Assembly: GCF_026262505.1 (NCBI RefSeq)
Contig: NC_067205.1
Coordinates: 10,664,001-10,728,000, forward strand
Reading direction: 5' to 3'
Source: Trichomonas vaginalis G3
Lineage: Eukaryota; Parabasalia; Trichomonadida; Trichomonadidae
DNA: 64,000 bases
How positions within the stretch are numbered: position 1 is the first letter of the stretch; the number at the start of each line of letters is the position of its first letter. The notes below the pieces were generated by a model. That model was not told where the DNA came from, made no database searches, and saw nothing but the letters and a program-made list of their open reading frames with translations. The position numbers and the translations under genes are program-made. Below, one piece after another: positions 1 to 10,521 of the stretch.

Positions 1-369
1 CTAAATCAACCTAGTTCAATAGACAAACCTTTTCTTTTACAATCTAATATACATGATTTCGGTGATTTCGAGTTTTATTCAGATGAAAAAAGATTTGAAT
101 CATATGCTATAATTAATGGCAGCCAATCAAGTAACAAAGCATATTACATCACAAACAAATCATATGCAGAATTAAATTCGATGATACCAGTTGAACCAAC
201 TTTTCCCAAGCATGACCCATCGCCCGGATTAATTATTAGAATCATTATTGGATGTTGTGTTCTTATTGCCATCATTATAATATCTGTTGTCTTTTACATG
301 AGATCAAAGAAAAAGAAGGAAGGACCTCTTGAAATGCAATTAGAAGATACTAACAATTCTCCTAACTAG
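1..369 (+). CDS. 3' end of a single-pass membrane protein (partial)
   Basis: The reading frame is open from the first base of the window, so this is the C-terminal 122 codons of a longer gene whose start lies outside. The visible part has an Asn/Ser/Tyr-rich ectodomain stretch, a Pro-rich stalk (around residues 62-75) and a strongly hydrophobic membrane span (about residues 77-100). A stop-transfer run of Lys/Arg and a short acidic tail ending in TAG follow. This is the layout of trichomonad type I surface proteins with short cytoplasmic tails, such as BspA-like and beta-helix families. The family cannot be fixed from this fragment. The next ATG (181) is internal and should not be taken as the start. 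Confidence 0.6.
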   Translation, partial: LNQPSSIDKPFLLQSNIHDFGDFEFYSDEKRFESYAIINGSQSSNKAYYITNKSYAELNSMIPVEPTFPKHDPSPGLIIRIIIGCCVLIAIIIISVVFYMRSKKKKEGPLEMQLEDTNNSPN

Positions 370-440
370 CAATTAACAAAGACAACAGGGTATAACCCAC
401 AACAAAATTAAAAAAAATTTTAATTTTTTAAAAATATATA

Positions 441-1739
441 GGGTGTCCAAAGGTGTGTTTAGCACAAACCTGAATACTGCGAATAGAAATAAACAAGTTA
501 CATATATATAAAGTTTATTTAAATATAATCACCATTGGATTCAATCACGCGTTCGCAGCGATCGATCCAGGCTTGAAAGACACGCTTTAAATCATCATGA
601 GAAAATTGCTCAAATTGCTCTCTTACAAAATTTTCAAGATCATCTGGACTCGCGAATTCGCGTCCTTCAGCTCTCTTTTTTAGCGTGCCGAATAAATAAA
701 AGTCAGAGGGTGCAATATCAGGTGAATAAATTGGGTTTGGAACAACTTTGACATTGTTTTCCACCAAGTAATTCATTACCTTATGACTTTTGTGAACTCT
801 TGAATTATCAAAATGAATTGCAAACTTTTGTTTTTGTTGTTTGAATTTCTCAAACTCATCAGAATTGATAATTTGAGTAAGAACATTGTCAATTAGATAC
901 TGAGCATTCATCGTATTAGGTTTTTGAAGAATATCAATTGCGATGATGCCATTCACGCCCCAAAAAACCGACAACATAATCATTGGTGTGTCAATTTTTT
1001 TCTTCGGGAATGTTTGCGGATTTTCATCCTTCGGGATCCACATGATTTTGGCTTCTGTTGCATATTGAAACCAAGACTCGTCCCCTGTTACTAAAAAGCG
1101 AAACTTCTTGGATTGATACGCACGCAATATAGAGAGGAGCTCTTTCGAAGATTGGACTCTAGATTTTTTTTGAACTGAATTAAGGTTGTGCGGAACCCAA
1201 CGTGTATACGCTAGTTTGTAGTTCAAATAATTGTGCAGATAATAACTGACTGTTGTACGTGGTATCTTTGTCATCTCCTCTATCCTTCTGAGTGATGCTC
1301 TTGGGTCTTCATCTAGCGCTTGAAGAATTGCTTTGATTTTTCTTTGATCCGGCGATTTTTTGTCAATTTTTATGATGGGCGCCTTTTTGTTCATGAAGTG
1401 ATACATCCTAACATGATACGTTACAGTGGAATAGCTAGGAGCATCCATACCGAAGCATTTTACCAATGTCTCGTAGATTTTTTACAGTCTTTGCATTTTT
1501 TTGCAAGAGCGAGGATGTTTTCTTTATGATTCATTAAAAAAATGAAAAAAATCCCGCCAAAATTTCCCGCGAAACCGCCTCTTGTCTCAAAATTCATTTT
1601 ATATCCCGGCATGGCGCCAAAATACAACTTACTCATCATATACATATATTCATATTTTTTATTATATATTTATAATCAGCATATATCTCCTTTAATAGTC
1701 TCATATAGAGCGCTGTGCTAAACGCACCTTTGGACACCC
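441..1739 (-). mobile_element. Mariner-type DNA transposon, near complete
   Basis: The ends are inverted repeats of 26 bases beginning GGGTGTCCAAAGGTG (441-466 and 1714-1739) that differ at one position. TA dinucleotides flank both ends, as expected of IS630-Tc1-mariner target duplications. The exact edge is ambiguous by one TA because both flanks read TATA. The element is about 1.3 kb and carries one transposase gene on the minus strand, which fits a Tvmar1-like mariner of trichomonads. The nearly identical ends suggest a recent insertion. Confidence 0.93.
519..1534 (-). pseudogene. Mariner transposase with one frameshift near the N-terminus
   Basis: The transposase cuts and pastes the element at TA sites. 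The long frame (519-1466) holds the catalytic D,D34D residues: D in TGDESW, D in HFDN and D in APSD, with 34 residues between the last two. The N-terminus starts at an ATG at 1534 (MNHKENILALAKK) in another frame. It joins the main frame at a run of six T (1478-1483 on the plus strand), where one base seems to be missing. The sequence after the shift, IYETLVKCFGMDAPSYSTV, matches the usual mariner N-terminal helix-turn-helix pattern. The catalytic core is intact, but the single-base loss would stop full-length protein. A sequencing error in the homopolymer is an alternative. Confidence 0.85.
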
Positions 1740-1741
1740 TA

Positions 1742-2422
1742 TATTTTTCCTCACAAATCTCTCAAAAAATTGTGAATTAAAATAATTCACCATCCTTCCA
1801 CAGACATAAGAAAATATACAATAGCATAATGATCGATTGTTAGTGATATACCATCAGAAGAAAATTTCAGAATTGCTCTAAGAATGCCTTCACTCTTTCT
1901 AGGTTAAGAAAAGATTCATATTTAACTTAACTTGAGACCTAGGAGAAAAATATCATTATGAACATCGAATTTTATCAGAACTTATCCCACTACATTGAAC
2001 TTTTCATTATTTCATTAATATCAAACTATTAATTTGCAATTAACAAAATATTTTTATTTTAATTTTGACAGAACACATATTAAAACATATTTACTCTTGT
2101 GTTTGGGAAGCTTATTAGCACTTAATTTTTAATAAGGAAATGAAGTTTGTACTATTTGATTTTTAAAAGTATAATTTTTGTAACAAGACTTTAACATGGA
2201 TGATTAATCTGGACATATATTGGAAATACAATAAAGTGTACTGACATTTATTATATATTGCCTCAGTAATAATTCAATTTATAATTTGAAAGTAGTAATT
2301 TAGAAATATAGCAGTCTAAATGGTAATGAATGCCTTGGGTATTTTATATACGATTCAAGATTCATAAATCTGAACTTTTTTAAATTATGATTGATTGGAA
2401 GTAAAAGAAAAAGGAAAAAATG
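1742..2422. other. Intergenic, AT-rich
   Basis: The stretch lies between the mariner element and the tRNA. I see no coding frame, long repeat or structured element in it. Confidence 0.6.
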
Positions 2423-2493
2423 GGGCGAGCCGGGAATTGAACCCGGGACCTCCTGTACCCAAAACAGGAATCATACCACTAGACTACTCACCC
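2423..2493 (-). tRNA. tRNA-Pro (anticodon TGG)
   Basis: Read on the minus strand, the 71 bases fold as a cloverleaf. The acceptor GGGTGAG pairs with CTCGCCC (one G-T pair). The D arm contains TAGTGGTAT. The anticodon stem CCTGT/ACAGG encloses the loop TTTGGGT with anticodon TGG, and the T arm is CCGGG-TTCAATT-CCCGG. There is no intron. A run of six T on the minus strand just downstream (2415-2420) is a good RNA polymerase III terminator. It decodes CCA and related proline codons. Confidence 0.95.
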
Positions 2494-2721
2494 TAACACA
2501 CTAATTTAAATTTTAGTTGAAATTTAATAATAATCAAAAATTTTGGATAATAAAAAGATTATGATTGTTCTTTTCTTTAATATTTGATTGAAATAACTCA
2601 TTCTGTCCATGAATTTCTATAGCCACAAGCTATTCTGCTTTAATATATAAATGATTTTTCAAATTTGCATGAAATTATTAAATTTTCCACATCCAAAATG
2701 ATAAAAAAAGATAAGAATTTA

Positions 2722-5700
2722 TTAAACCTTTCCGAAAGATCTACGGAACTGGAATAATCTCTTTTCTTCTTCTTCAAGGAGTTTGCGTTGAGCATTGACC
2801 TGTTGTTGCATATTTAATCTGAGAATCATTGGATTTGTTGTCTTCTTTGGTTCATGTTTATCTTTCTCATCAAGTTTCATGTTGATGTATTTATCAACTA
2901 CTTTGATAAGTTTATCAGTTGTATCTCTTACTGTTTTAACTTGCATCTTCAGTTCTAAATCAGAACCTTTAACACCCATAACAGCTACAAGAGAAGCAAT
3001 TGCACCATTGATAATCTTTGCTGCTGCAATGATTTTGTATTCGATTTCATCATCCTTTCCGCTGATTAACAAATCAGCTACGAACATCAGCAACTTTGCA
3101 GATTCAGAGATTTCTGTTGCTGATTTAATGTAACCTTTTTCGTTATCAACTTTACCTTGTTTAGCAATAGTTTTAGAAGTGATTTCCTTTGATCTTGTAA
3201 CAATAATTGATGCAGCTTTGAGAATGATTTTTGCGCAAGAAACAACGAACGCAATGAGCCAATCAGGGTTATTGATATCTTTCTCAGTAGGAGCGTTAAT
3301 CTTCATTACATCTTGGTTCTTTCCTCCCAAAGCGTTTGTATTGACTTTGTCTTCAATAGTACTCATTTGTGCCATCAAAGCATCGACTTCTCTTGCTGTT
3401 GCAACTAATTGTCTTGTTACATCATCTAATCCTTCATCTCCATTCGATGCAACAATTCTTGATGCTTCATCAGCAAGTTTCATTACTCTCAACATTGAAG
3501 AAATCAATGAATCGCATGAATCTTTAAGTTCTTCATCGTATCCAGGAACTCTCAACAATCTTGATCTGATGGCATTTTGTACATTTGTTACGTTACTTCC
3601 CCATCCGTACAAAGCGGCTTGTGTTGCAACTCTGATTCTCTGATCAGGAGTTGCTGCTGTCATTCCTACACCCGCATCACCGAACTTGTCGGCAACTTTC
3701 CTGAAGGCAAGAACAGCATTAACGAGCTCTTCATTTGTGACTTTTGGAACATCAATGGCTTTTCTGAATTTGGCAACTTCTGCAACCAATGATGTATTTG
3801 CTTTCTGCAAATCGTTCCATGCCTTGTTCAAAGAAGGAGCTTTTTCAGGAGCTGCTGGTAATATGTAGTCTTCTGGAAGTTTCATGGCGTTCTGGGCATC
3901 AGGAGCTTGAGTTGTTTGGTCGGTCAAATCTGATGCGTTTTTGATGTATTTCTTCATATCAACTAAAGCTGTTGAAAGCTTATCAGAAATGGCATCAATT
4001 GGATAACTCGAGTCACCACATTTGAGACCAGGTAATGCCTTACAAGCAGCATTATTGCTTTTCTCAAATGTTTCCATGGATGATGTAAATTCGGCGGTTT
4101 TGCCAACGGCTTTTTGTTTCAAATTTTGACCGTTTCTTGTAGCATTTGGCAAATCATTACCAAATCTGTATTGGAAGTCATTGCATCCATCTGTGAACAT
4201 CGCAGGGACAATACTAGAAGCAGAGAGTTCTACGGCGTACGCTAGATCGCAAGCAACTTTGTTTGCAGCGTTGTAAAGTTTGTATTGATTTGCAATGAAG
4301 TTTGTTGCTGGACCACGTTCATTGTAGTTTGGCTTTTCAACGACATTCAACAAATTGTCGAAGAGTTTGATCATGCTCTTAGCAGCTTCTGTCATCTTTG
4401 CCTCGTTTCCTTTCTTCTCTTTTCTGTTTTTGACGCAATCAGATCCGAAACTCAATATTTGGTCTTGTAATTGCGTATAATTATCCAAGAGTTCCTTTGT
4501 TGCTTCACTTTCTTGGATTCCTCTTAAAACAAGAGATTGGTTTCCAAGAACACATGAATCAGCAACACATAACATACAGTTATTCAATGCGTTGTAAAGA
4601 TTCTCAAATGTTCCTTTGTCGACAACAGTTTTGATTGCTTTTTGTATTTCCTCTTTAAACATGTCAAATTTGTCATATGTCAAATCAATCAATGCATCGA
4701 GATCTCTTATTCTATCGACAGATTTGTACAATAGAGGAACCAAAACATTCAACCTGTCTGCAAAGTATTTGATGGCACTGTCAATTTCGTCTTTCTTCGG
4801 AGAACCAGCGACAATTGTATCAACGAAATTCTTCGTCATCAACGGGTTCGGATTAGGATACAAAGCATAGAAAGCTTCTAAATTCTTCAATGCTTCCAAA
4901 ACAGAAACCAAATCATCTGTTGACGCTGATTTTCCTTTGGTTCTGAGTTTATGGAATGCTTTGATGATTCCACGGACATCAGCTGTTGTGTACTGATCGA
5001 CGTCTTTGAGTTTGAGCTTCGACAACTCTGGAAATGCTCTCACTTGTGTTGCTGTCGCGATCATTCCCATGATCTTCTGCATGTTGTTTGGATCGTCCAT
5101 GTATTGAACTCCTTGTTCGAGAATCTGCTTGTGGAGAGAGTTCATGACAGGTGCAATGTTGCGGCCAAACATGTTCTCGTTCATGGCAAGAGAAACAGAT
5201 AATTGGTTCATCGCTGGAACAAAGTTTTTCATGTCACTTTTTCCATTATTATAAATTTTAACACAAGTGTTGATGAAACCGTTGAGGCCTTTATCGAGAT
5301 CGCCATCTGGCTTCTTTGCGAGGTCGTACCAGTTCTGGATTGCACTCTTTGTGTCGGAATTCGTGCCTTTTGCGATGGCTCTGACCAAATCTGGAGCAAA
5401 GTTCCTGAGCATGGCGTTTGGAAGGGATTTAGCTTGTTCTTCTGCAACTTTCATGTCTTTGATGGTCTGCGGCATCTTGTAGAAGATCATTGGCTGTGGT
5501 TGGGAAATCGCAAGATTATACATATCAGAATTCGTCTTAATTATGGACTGTATGTATGTAGGAAGATGCTGTGCTTCAGGTGGGTTCTTCTGCAGACAGA
5601 TATTCGTGGCGATTGTGTTGAATACGTCAATAGATGATCTGAGAGGGGCAGAATATTGGACAAGGAAGGCTCCATTGGTTCCTGACGTTGCAACCATTGC

Positions 5701-7755
5701 ATCATTCATCAGCATGAAAGTGAAACTTGATGCAAAGTAGAATAAAATTGTTGAATCGTTGTTTGCAGCGTTAAATTCGTTATTCTTGGCCAACAAAAGG
5801 GATCTTGATATATGGGAAAGAAGAGCAGCTGTAAAAACGGCTTTGTCTTCGAAATTGACCAAAGATGGGAGACATTGAGCTGGAGCAGGAAGAGGAGCAG
5901 CGATTTTGACTAAGCTCTGAGCAGCAACATGCAAGAGTTGGTAGTATGGATGGCCAATCATTCCTTGTACCACTTTCAAGAAATCATTTCCTCCTTCAGA
6001 GATATCTTGAAGCTGAGCGATGAGTTTTGACACTTCAAGAAGGTCGAATGTGAAATTCTGAGGTGTATTTGAGAGAATTGAAGCGATCGAATTTACCAAT
6101 GCTTGAACACGAACGAGTTGGAGGTCCTGCTCTTGGCTTTTACCAAGCAATAAGGAAAGAGAATAATTAAGAATGTCGTGGACCGATTCCGCTCTGTTGT
6201 GAACGATTGTAACAACAGATGTGTAATAAAGATGGAGCCAGAGGCCAAAACGAGTACTAAGTGGCTGGAATTTCTTCAAAATTGCAGTCATTTGGGATTG
6301 TACCTCTGTATCATCGATCAAAGAAATTAATTTCATGAGGGAAGTTGGAATTCCTGCGATCATATCGAATATGGACTGCTGTAAAAGAACAAACCCATCT
6401 GAGTCGATGTTATACGTTGAATTCTTCTTGATTGCGGTCATGAAATAATTTACTTCAGCAAGTGGCTTCTCTGGGAAGATTTCGAGATGTGCTTCGATGA
6501 TATCGATTAATTGCTGGTTGAGGTCACGTCCTTCCTTATGGAATTGGCGTGTAATAATTGCAATTTTCTGGCTGAGGGCAATAAGTAAATCTTCGCTAAG
6601 TCTGGCATCAGGATACTGTGCACTGATAAATCTGCAAACAGAAAGTATTGTAAAAGCGGCTAATTCTGTAGTTTGTGAGCAATTATCGAGCATTTTAACC
6701 AAAGACTGGTAAGCAGCAAGTGTAGATTGATTGACATAAACGTTATTGCCGATAATGTATTTTTCTTGATACATTTGGAGTAAAATTTTCGCAATCATAA
6801 TACTTTGTTCGAAAGATTTTTTGTTGAGGTAAGCAGCCGTTGCATTTTTCATGAGATCCATTAATGACTTAACCTCTAACTTGCAGATGAGATCATTCGT
6901 CGTTTGGATGGCTGTAATGAGAGAAATTGTTGTTCTCGAGAATTCGTAGCAGAGACCGATGATTGGCTGAAGCTGGGATAATATCGTACAAAATACTTGG
7001 AATTTCGTAGAAATAGAGACGGTATCGAGTAAAAATTGAGTAGATTCGAGTCTGCAAGATTGGAAGATCTTATCGGCATACGCTCTGACATTTGCTATCA
7101 TATTCTGAATGACGGACATAGCGTCTTTTGACTTAAGAACGTTAGGAAGGCTCATTAAGCAGCAAATGTCGACGTAAAATAATTCATAGCTAATTAAAAC
7201 GGATGCAATGTTATTAATAAGCTGCTGTTGGCTGCTTGGGCATGGCGGAAGCTTTGCTTGAATAGCAGACTCGTATTTGAAACAATTAGCGATGATTTGG
7301 TCAACGTATCCAATTGATGTTGTAAATGTTTTCGTAGCAGAATCAATGTTGCTTGCCATTGATGCTGCTTTTGCTTCACCGAAATCAATCATCATTTTCT
7401 TTACTGGAGTTATAGCGTCAATAATGTTTTTAATGTGGGCGCCATTTTTAAGAGATTGCGGGTAGAATTGATCAACGTAATCAATCGACTGTTTCAGAGC
7501 AGTTGCTAAATTAAAAACTTTACTATAGGAAATTGGAATTTGAGGCTGTGGTCCTTCTGCACAATATGGAAGTCTTGTAATAATATCTTGCATGTATGGT
7601 CTTATAGAGATGATTTGAAAATAAATTTTAGTTGATGCGTAACCTAATTGATTTAGTCTCATATATGCTTTACCATCTGCAACTAAATCTTCGGTTTTTC
7701 GTACTTTATACTTAGAAATTGTACTAGCGAAGGCTGGAAAGGGTGCCTTATTCAT
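2722..7755 (-). CDS. Talin-like I/LWEQ-domain protein
   Basis: The 1,677-residue protein is almost entirely alpha-helical and rich in Ala, Leu and Lys, like the helical-bundle rod of talin. The C-terminal region (about residues 1490-1650) resembles the I/LWEQ (THATCH) actin-binding module of talin, HIP1R and Sla2. It contains the helices WLIAFVVSCAKIILKAASII and a long VKTVRDTTDKLIKVV stretch, followed by a charged tail. No FERM head or ANTH domain is recognisable at the N-terminus, so membrane or integrin-type binding is not evident. By family, it should link actin to other partners in the cortex, in an organism known for strong amoeboid adhesion. The frame is intact from ATG to a double TAA. 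Confidence 0.72.
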   Translation of the reverse strand: MNKAPFPAFASTISKYKVRKTEDLVADGKAYMRLNQLGYASTKIYFQIISIRPYMQDIITRLPYCAEGPQPQIPISYSKVFNLATALKQSIDYVDQFYPQSLKNGAHIKNIIDAITPVKKMMIDFGEAKAASMASNIDSATKTFTTSIGYVDQIIANCFKYESAIQAKLPPCPSSQQQLINNIASVLISYELFYVDICCLMSLPNVLKSKDAMSVIQNMIANVRAYADKIFQSCRLESTQFLLDTVSISTKFQVFCTILSQLQPIIGLCYEFSRTTISLITAIQTTNDLICKLEVKSLMDLMKNATAAYLNKKSFEQSIMIAKILLQMYQEKYIIGNNVYVNQSTLAAYQSLVKMLDNCSQTTELAAFTILSVCRFISAQYPDARLSEDLLIALSQKIAIITRQFHKEGRDLNQQLIDIIEAHLEIFPEKPLAEVNYFMTAIKKNSTYNIDSDGFVLLQQSIFDMIAGIPTSLMKLISLIDDTEVQSQMTAILKKFQPLSTRFGLWLHLYYTSVVTIVHNRAESVHDILNYSLSLLLGKSQEQDLQLVRVQALVNSIASILSNTPQNFTFDLLEVSKLIAQLQDISEGGNDFLKVVQGMIGHPYYQLLHVAAQSLVKIAAPLPAPAQCLPSLVNFEDKAVFTAALLSHISRSLLLAKNNEFNAANNDSTILFYFASSFTFMLMNDAMVATSGTNGAFLVQYSAPLRSSIDVFNTIATNICLQKNPPEAQHLPTYIQSIIKTNSDMYNLAISQPQPMIFYKMPQTIKDMKVAEEQAKSLPNAMLRNFAPDLVRAIAKGTNSDTKSAIQNWYDLAKKPDGDLDKGLNGFINTCVKIYNNGKSDMKNFVPAMNQLSVSLAMNENMFGRNIAPVMNSLHKQILEQGVQYMDDPNNMQKIMGMIATATQVRAFPELSKLKLKDVDQYTTADVRGIIKAFHKLRTKGKSASTDDLVSVLEALKNLEAFYALYPNPNPLMTKNFVDTIVAGSPKKDEIDSAIKYFADRLNVLVPLLYKSVDRIRDLDALIDLTYDKFDMFKEEIQKAIKTVVDKGTFENLYNALNNCMLCVADSCVLGNQSLVLRGIQESEATKELLDNYTQLQDQILSFGSDCVKNRKEKKGNEAKMTEAAKSMIKLFDNLLNVVEKPNYNERGPATNFIANQYKLYNAANKVACDLAYAVELSASSIVPAMFTDGCNDFQYRFGNDLPNATRNGQNLKQKAVGKTAEFTSSMETFEKSNNAACKALPGLKCGDSSYPIDAISDKLSTALVDMKKYIKNASDLTDQTTQAPDAQNAMKLPEDYILPAAPEKAPSLNKAWNDLQKANTSLVAEVAKFRKAIDVPKVTNEELVNAVLAFRKVADKFGDAGVGMTAATPDQRIRVATQAALYGWGSNVTNVQNAIRSRLLRVPGYDEELKDSCDSLISSMLRVMKLADEASRIVASNGDEGLDDVTRQLVATAREVDALMAQMSTIEDKVNTNALGGKNQDVMKINAPTEKDINNPDWLIAFVVSCAKIILKAASIIVTRSKEITSKTIAKQGKVDNEKGYIKSATEISESAKLLMFVADLLISGKDDEIEYKIIAAAKIINGAIASLVAVMGVKGSDLELKMQVKTVRDTTDKLIKVVDKYINMKLDEKDKHEPKKTTNPMILRLNMQQQVNAQRKLLEEEEKRLFQFRRSFGKV

Positions 7756-8671
7756 TAACGTTCGCCAGTATTTTGAAGCAAATTCTACGATTAAATTTTA
7801 TTCAAAAATTGGAAATTCATTACTGACATCATTGGTCATTTTTACACACATTCAGTATAACAGTGTTTTGCTTGTGGTTGAAATCAGAGCGTTTATTTAT
7901 TTTTACGAAAAGACATTCAATATTAAAGAAAAAATTGAATATTTTCGGCATAAATAATAAATAGGAATTCGAATTCCTGATCAGATATTATTAGCTTAAC
8001 TAAAAGAGAGCCTTAAAACAGCGAGCTAAGAACATGGAATTTCTTATTAATAAGCATCAATCAAGTTTATAGATATGAAAGCTTAAATAGTAGAGATTTA
8101 TAAGGCTTTGACAGAACATATTTTCTATTTTCTTCAAATGCAACACTAACCAAGTCAAGCACACAGCTTTTGGGATCATATTGAATACATTTATGATTAT
8201 TTATAAAGAATGATTCCACACACTTATCGCACATTTCAATATATCAGTCACATGTTAAATTTAATCTCATTTGTTTGGAAATTCCCCTCAATCTGAAAAT
8301 ATAAAATGTTACCAAAATGGAAATCTATTACTAATATTTTGAATTCCATAATATTTCATAGTTTCCGATCAATCCATTGCATTCCCATCACTCAAGGCAC
8401 CAGTTAAAATTTCAATGATTCAATTCATAAAAATCTGACACAATGATTTATTTTTAGGCAATTATTCATATACACAATATTTCTAATCGATTTTAATTTC
8501 TGAAAAAATTGCGGATATAAACAAAATGATGTTTTTTCGCAGATTCTGAGAAATTCCAAGTAAAAATGAGTCTATAGTCAATAACAAATAAATAAGATTC
8601 AAAATCTCGTTCATCGGATATAAAATCTTTCTTGATTTTGAATTTTTTTTTATTTTCAATTCTCAAAATAA
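7756..8671. other. Intergenic region between divergent genes
   Basis: This 0.9-kb AT-rich gap separates the divergently transcribed talin-like and PIAS-like genes and should hold both promoters. There is a short palindrome around GGAATTCGAATTCC near 7973. No coding frame is seen. Confidence 0.5.
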
Positions 8672-9805
8672 ATGGAAGTTGCCCGCCCTACAATTAAACC
8701 AGTCGCACAAGGCAATCGTCCACGATTCCAGGCAACAACACCAAGACCCCAAATAAACCGGAGCAATACAACTCGTCCAATTAGCAGGTCTCCTCCTCCA
8801 TTTGAGGCTCCAGCAGCAATAGGATCATTTAAACAATCAGCTGAAGTCTTTGCTCAACAGTTATCTCTTTCTCCTTCTTCAAACACAGCGTTACTTTCAA
8901 GAGGAATTGGATTATTGTCAATTACACAATTACGTGACCTTCTACGTGACTACTCGTTACCAACTGGAGGAAACAAGCAAGTCCTTGTTAACAGATTAAT
9001 TATTTTCCTTGAAACAATTGGTCAAAGTCAACAAAATATCCTTACAGCTTTTTCTGCTAAGCTTAAACAGCTACTTTCTATCAATACAGATGAAGCTAAT
9101 TCTTCACCTCATAGTGATGCTGATTCTCCGTTATCAAATCCAACAGTTACTCAAAATATCCCGTTGGAACAAGTTCAACAGCTTTTTGCTGGATCTCCAT
9201 CTCCATTATATGAACCAACAGATCTTCCAATGGCTTTTGGCCCTGTTTCTATGCAGCCGAATACAAATCAAGTTTATAATATAAATTTAACTCAGCAAGA
9301 TAAGAATGCAATACCATTACTTCAACTTGCATCGAGTTTTAACCAAGTTGTAATATCTAAAATTGTCGTACAGATCAATGGAACATTTATAAATCTACGT
9401 GGACCGAATTTCCACACGAGTCTTAAAGATTACGTCGATAAACAAATTACCATCCAAATTGCATCCATTGATCCTGCATCCCAGGTCATAGGAATCGTCA
9501 GATGGATGAAACAAGTTCCAATCAACATAATGATTCATCAAATTTCGATGAAAGAGCCTCTAAAGAAACAGCCATTACAAGGAAACCAGATACCTTCTGG
9601 TGTATGCCCTCTAACAAGAAAGATCATCATCAGACCAGGAAGAGGAGTAAATTGTCAACACGGAGAGTGCTTCGACATATCTGGTTTCATCTGCAACGCT
9701 ATGAAAAACAATTCCTGGCAATGCCCAATTTGTAGGAAGCTCCTTCCTATCGAAGATCTCAGAATCGACCCTTATTACTTCGCATACGCTAGCGGAGTAT
9801 TTTGA
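8672..9805 (+). CDS. PIAS/Siz-type E3 SUMO ligase (SAP + SP-RING)
   Basis: The 377-residue protein has a low-complexity N-terminus, a SAP DNA-binding motif at about residues 77-113 (LLSITQLRDLLRDYSLPTGG), a middle region where a PINIT domain would lie, and an SP-RING at about 309-360. The SP-RING shows the expected order: CPLT, VNCQHGECFD, then WQCPICRK. By family it promotes SUMO transfer from Ubc9 to nuclear substrates and can be recruited to chromatin by its SAP motif. It is shorter than animal PIAS proteins (about 570-650) and ends soon after the SP-RING, in TGA. No frame problem is seen. Confidence 0.86.
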   Translation: MEVARPTIKPVAQGNRPRFQATTPRPQINRSNTTRPISRSPPPFEAPAAIGSFKQSAEVFAQQLSLSPSSNTALLSRGIGLLSITQLRDLLRDYSLPTGGNKQVLVNRLIIFLETIGQSQQNILTAFSAKLKQLLSINTDEANSSPHSDADSPLSNPTVTQNIPLEQVQQLFAGSPSPLYEPTDLPMAFGPVSMQPNTNQVYNINLTQQDKNAIPLLQLASSFNQVVISKIVVQINGTFINLRGPNFHTSLKDYVDKQITIQIASIDPASQVIGIVRWMKQVPINIMIHQISMKEPLKKQPLQGNQIPSGVCPLTRKIIIRPGRGVNCQHGECFDISGFICNAMKNNSWQCPICRKLLPIEDLRIDPYYFAYASGVF

Positions 9806-10255
9806 AATTTAGAATAAAATGTTTTTTATTTGTCTGAAATTCAATCTTTTACATAAATTCCATTATGATAATTTTCAAGGGTTCACTTATATCTCAAATG
9901 ACATGGCTATCAATCCTAAAATGTTTTGCCTCAGTTCTCAGCTGGGAGCAAATGAACCTTTAACTATGCGTTTTTCATTTAAGTCTATCAACACAGCATA
10001 TCAATTTAGATTAGATCATGCCAATTAAATTTCATTAGAAACCTGTTCTAAAACTATATATGATTTGACTTGGTAGCTAACATTCCGGAATTGAATTCTC
10101 AACCAATATCACGAGAGACTTCTTAATACTGATCACTTCAAATTACAAATTCATTAAAAAGAGATGTCCAACATTTGGGTTGAAGAAATTTAATCATAGA
10201 GTTCCCGAAAAAAAATGTAGACGATGAAAAAAGTTGTATTCATCTGATGTTTTAA
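9806..10255. other. Intergenic, AT-rich
   Basis: This is the 3' flank of the SUMO ligase gene up to the MITE. I see no credible coding frame; short open frames here have no recognisable features. Confidence 0.5.
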
Positions 10256-10375
10256 GGGTGCATTTACCACTTTCTGACATTCTCTCAAATTTCTTGTTTA
10301 AGGTTTTATTTTCTATGCCTCTTCACACCCGTATATCTCTTTTTGAGAGAGTGTCAGAAAGTGGTAAGTGCACCC
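10256..10375. mobile_element. MITE of about 120 bp with TTAA target duplication
   Basis: The ends form imperfect inverted repeats of about 35 bases, beginning GGGTGCATTTACCACTTTCT on the left and mirrored on the right at about 10342-10375. TTAA lies immediately outside both ends (10252-10255 and 10376-10379), the mark of piggyBac- or Kolobok-type integration. No protein is encoded, so it is non-autonomous. A related element lies at 27070-27258. Confidence 0.85.
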
Positions 10376-10521
10376 TTAATGTATTCTTTACACTAAAAGA
10401 AGAAAAAAGATTTCGAAAATTTAAATAATTTTAATTTTTTAAAATCTTAGAATCTAAAACTATTAGGTTGTATATATAACTAATAAAAAACAAGAATAAT
10501 ATATATGTATAAAATATAATC

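Noticed and set aside
2795-5740. Plus-strand open frames opposite the talin-like gene
   Set aside because: They are antisense shadows of a long intact gene, with hydrophobic composition typical of reversed helical coding sequence.
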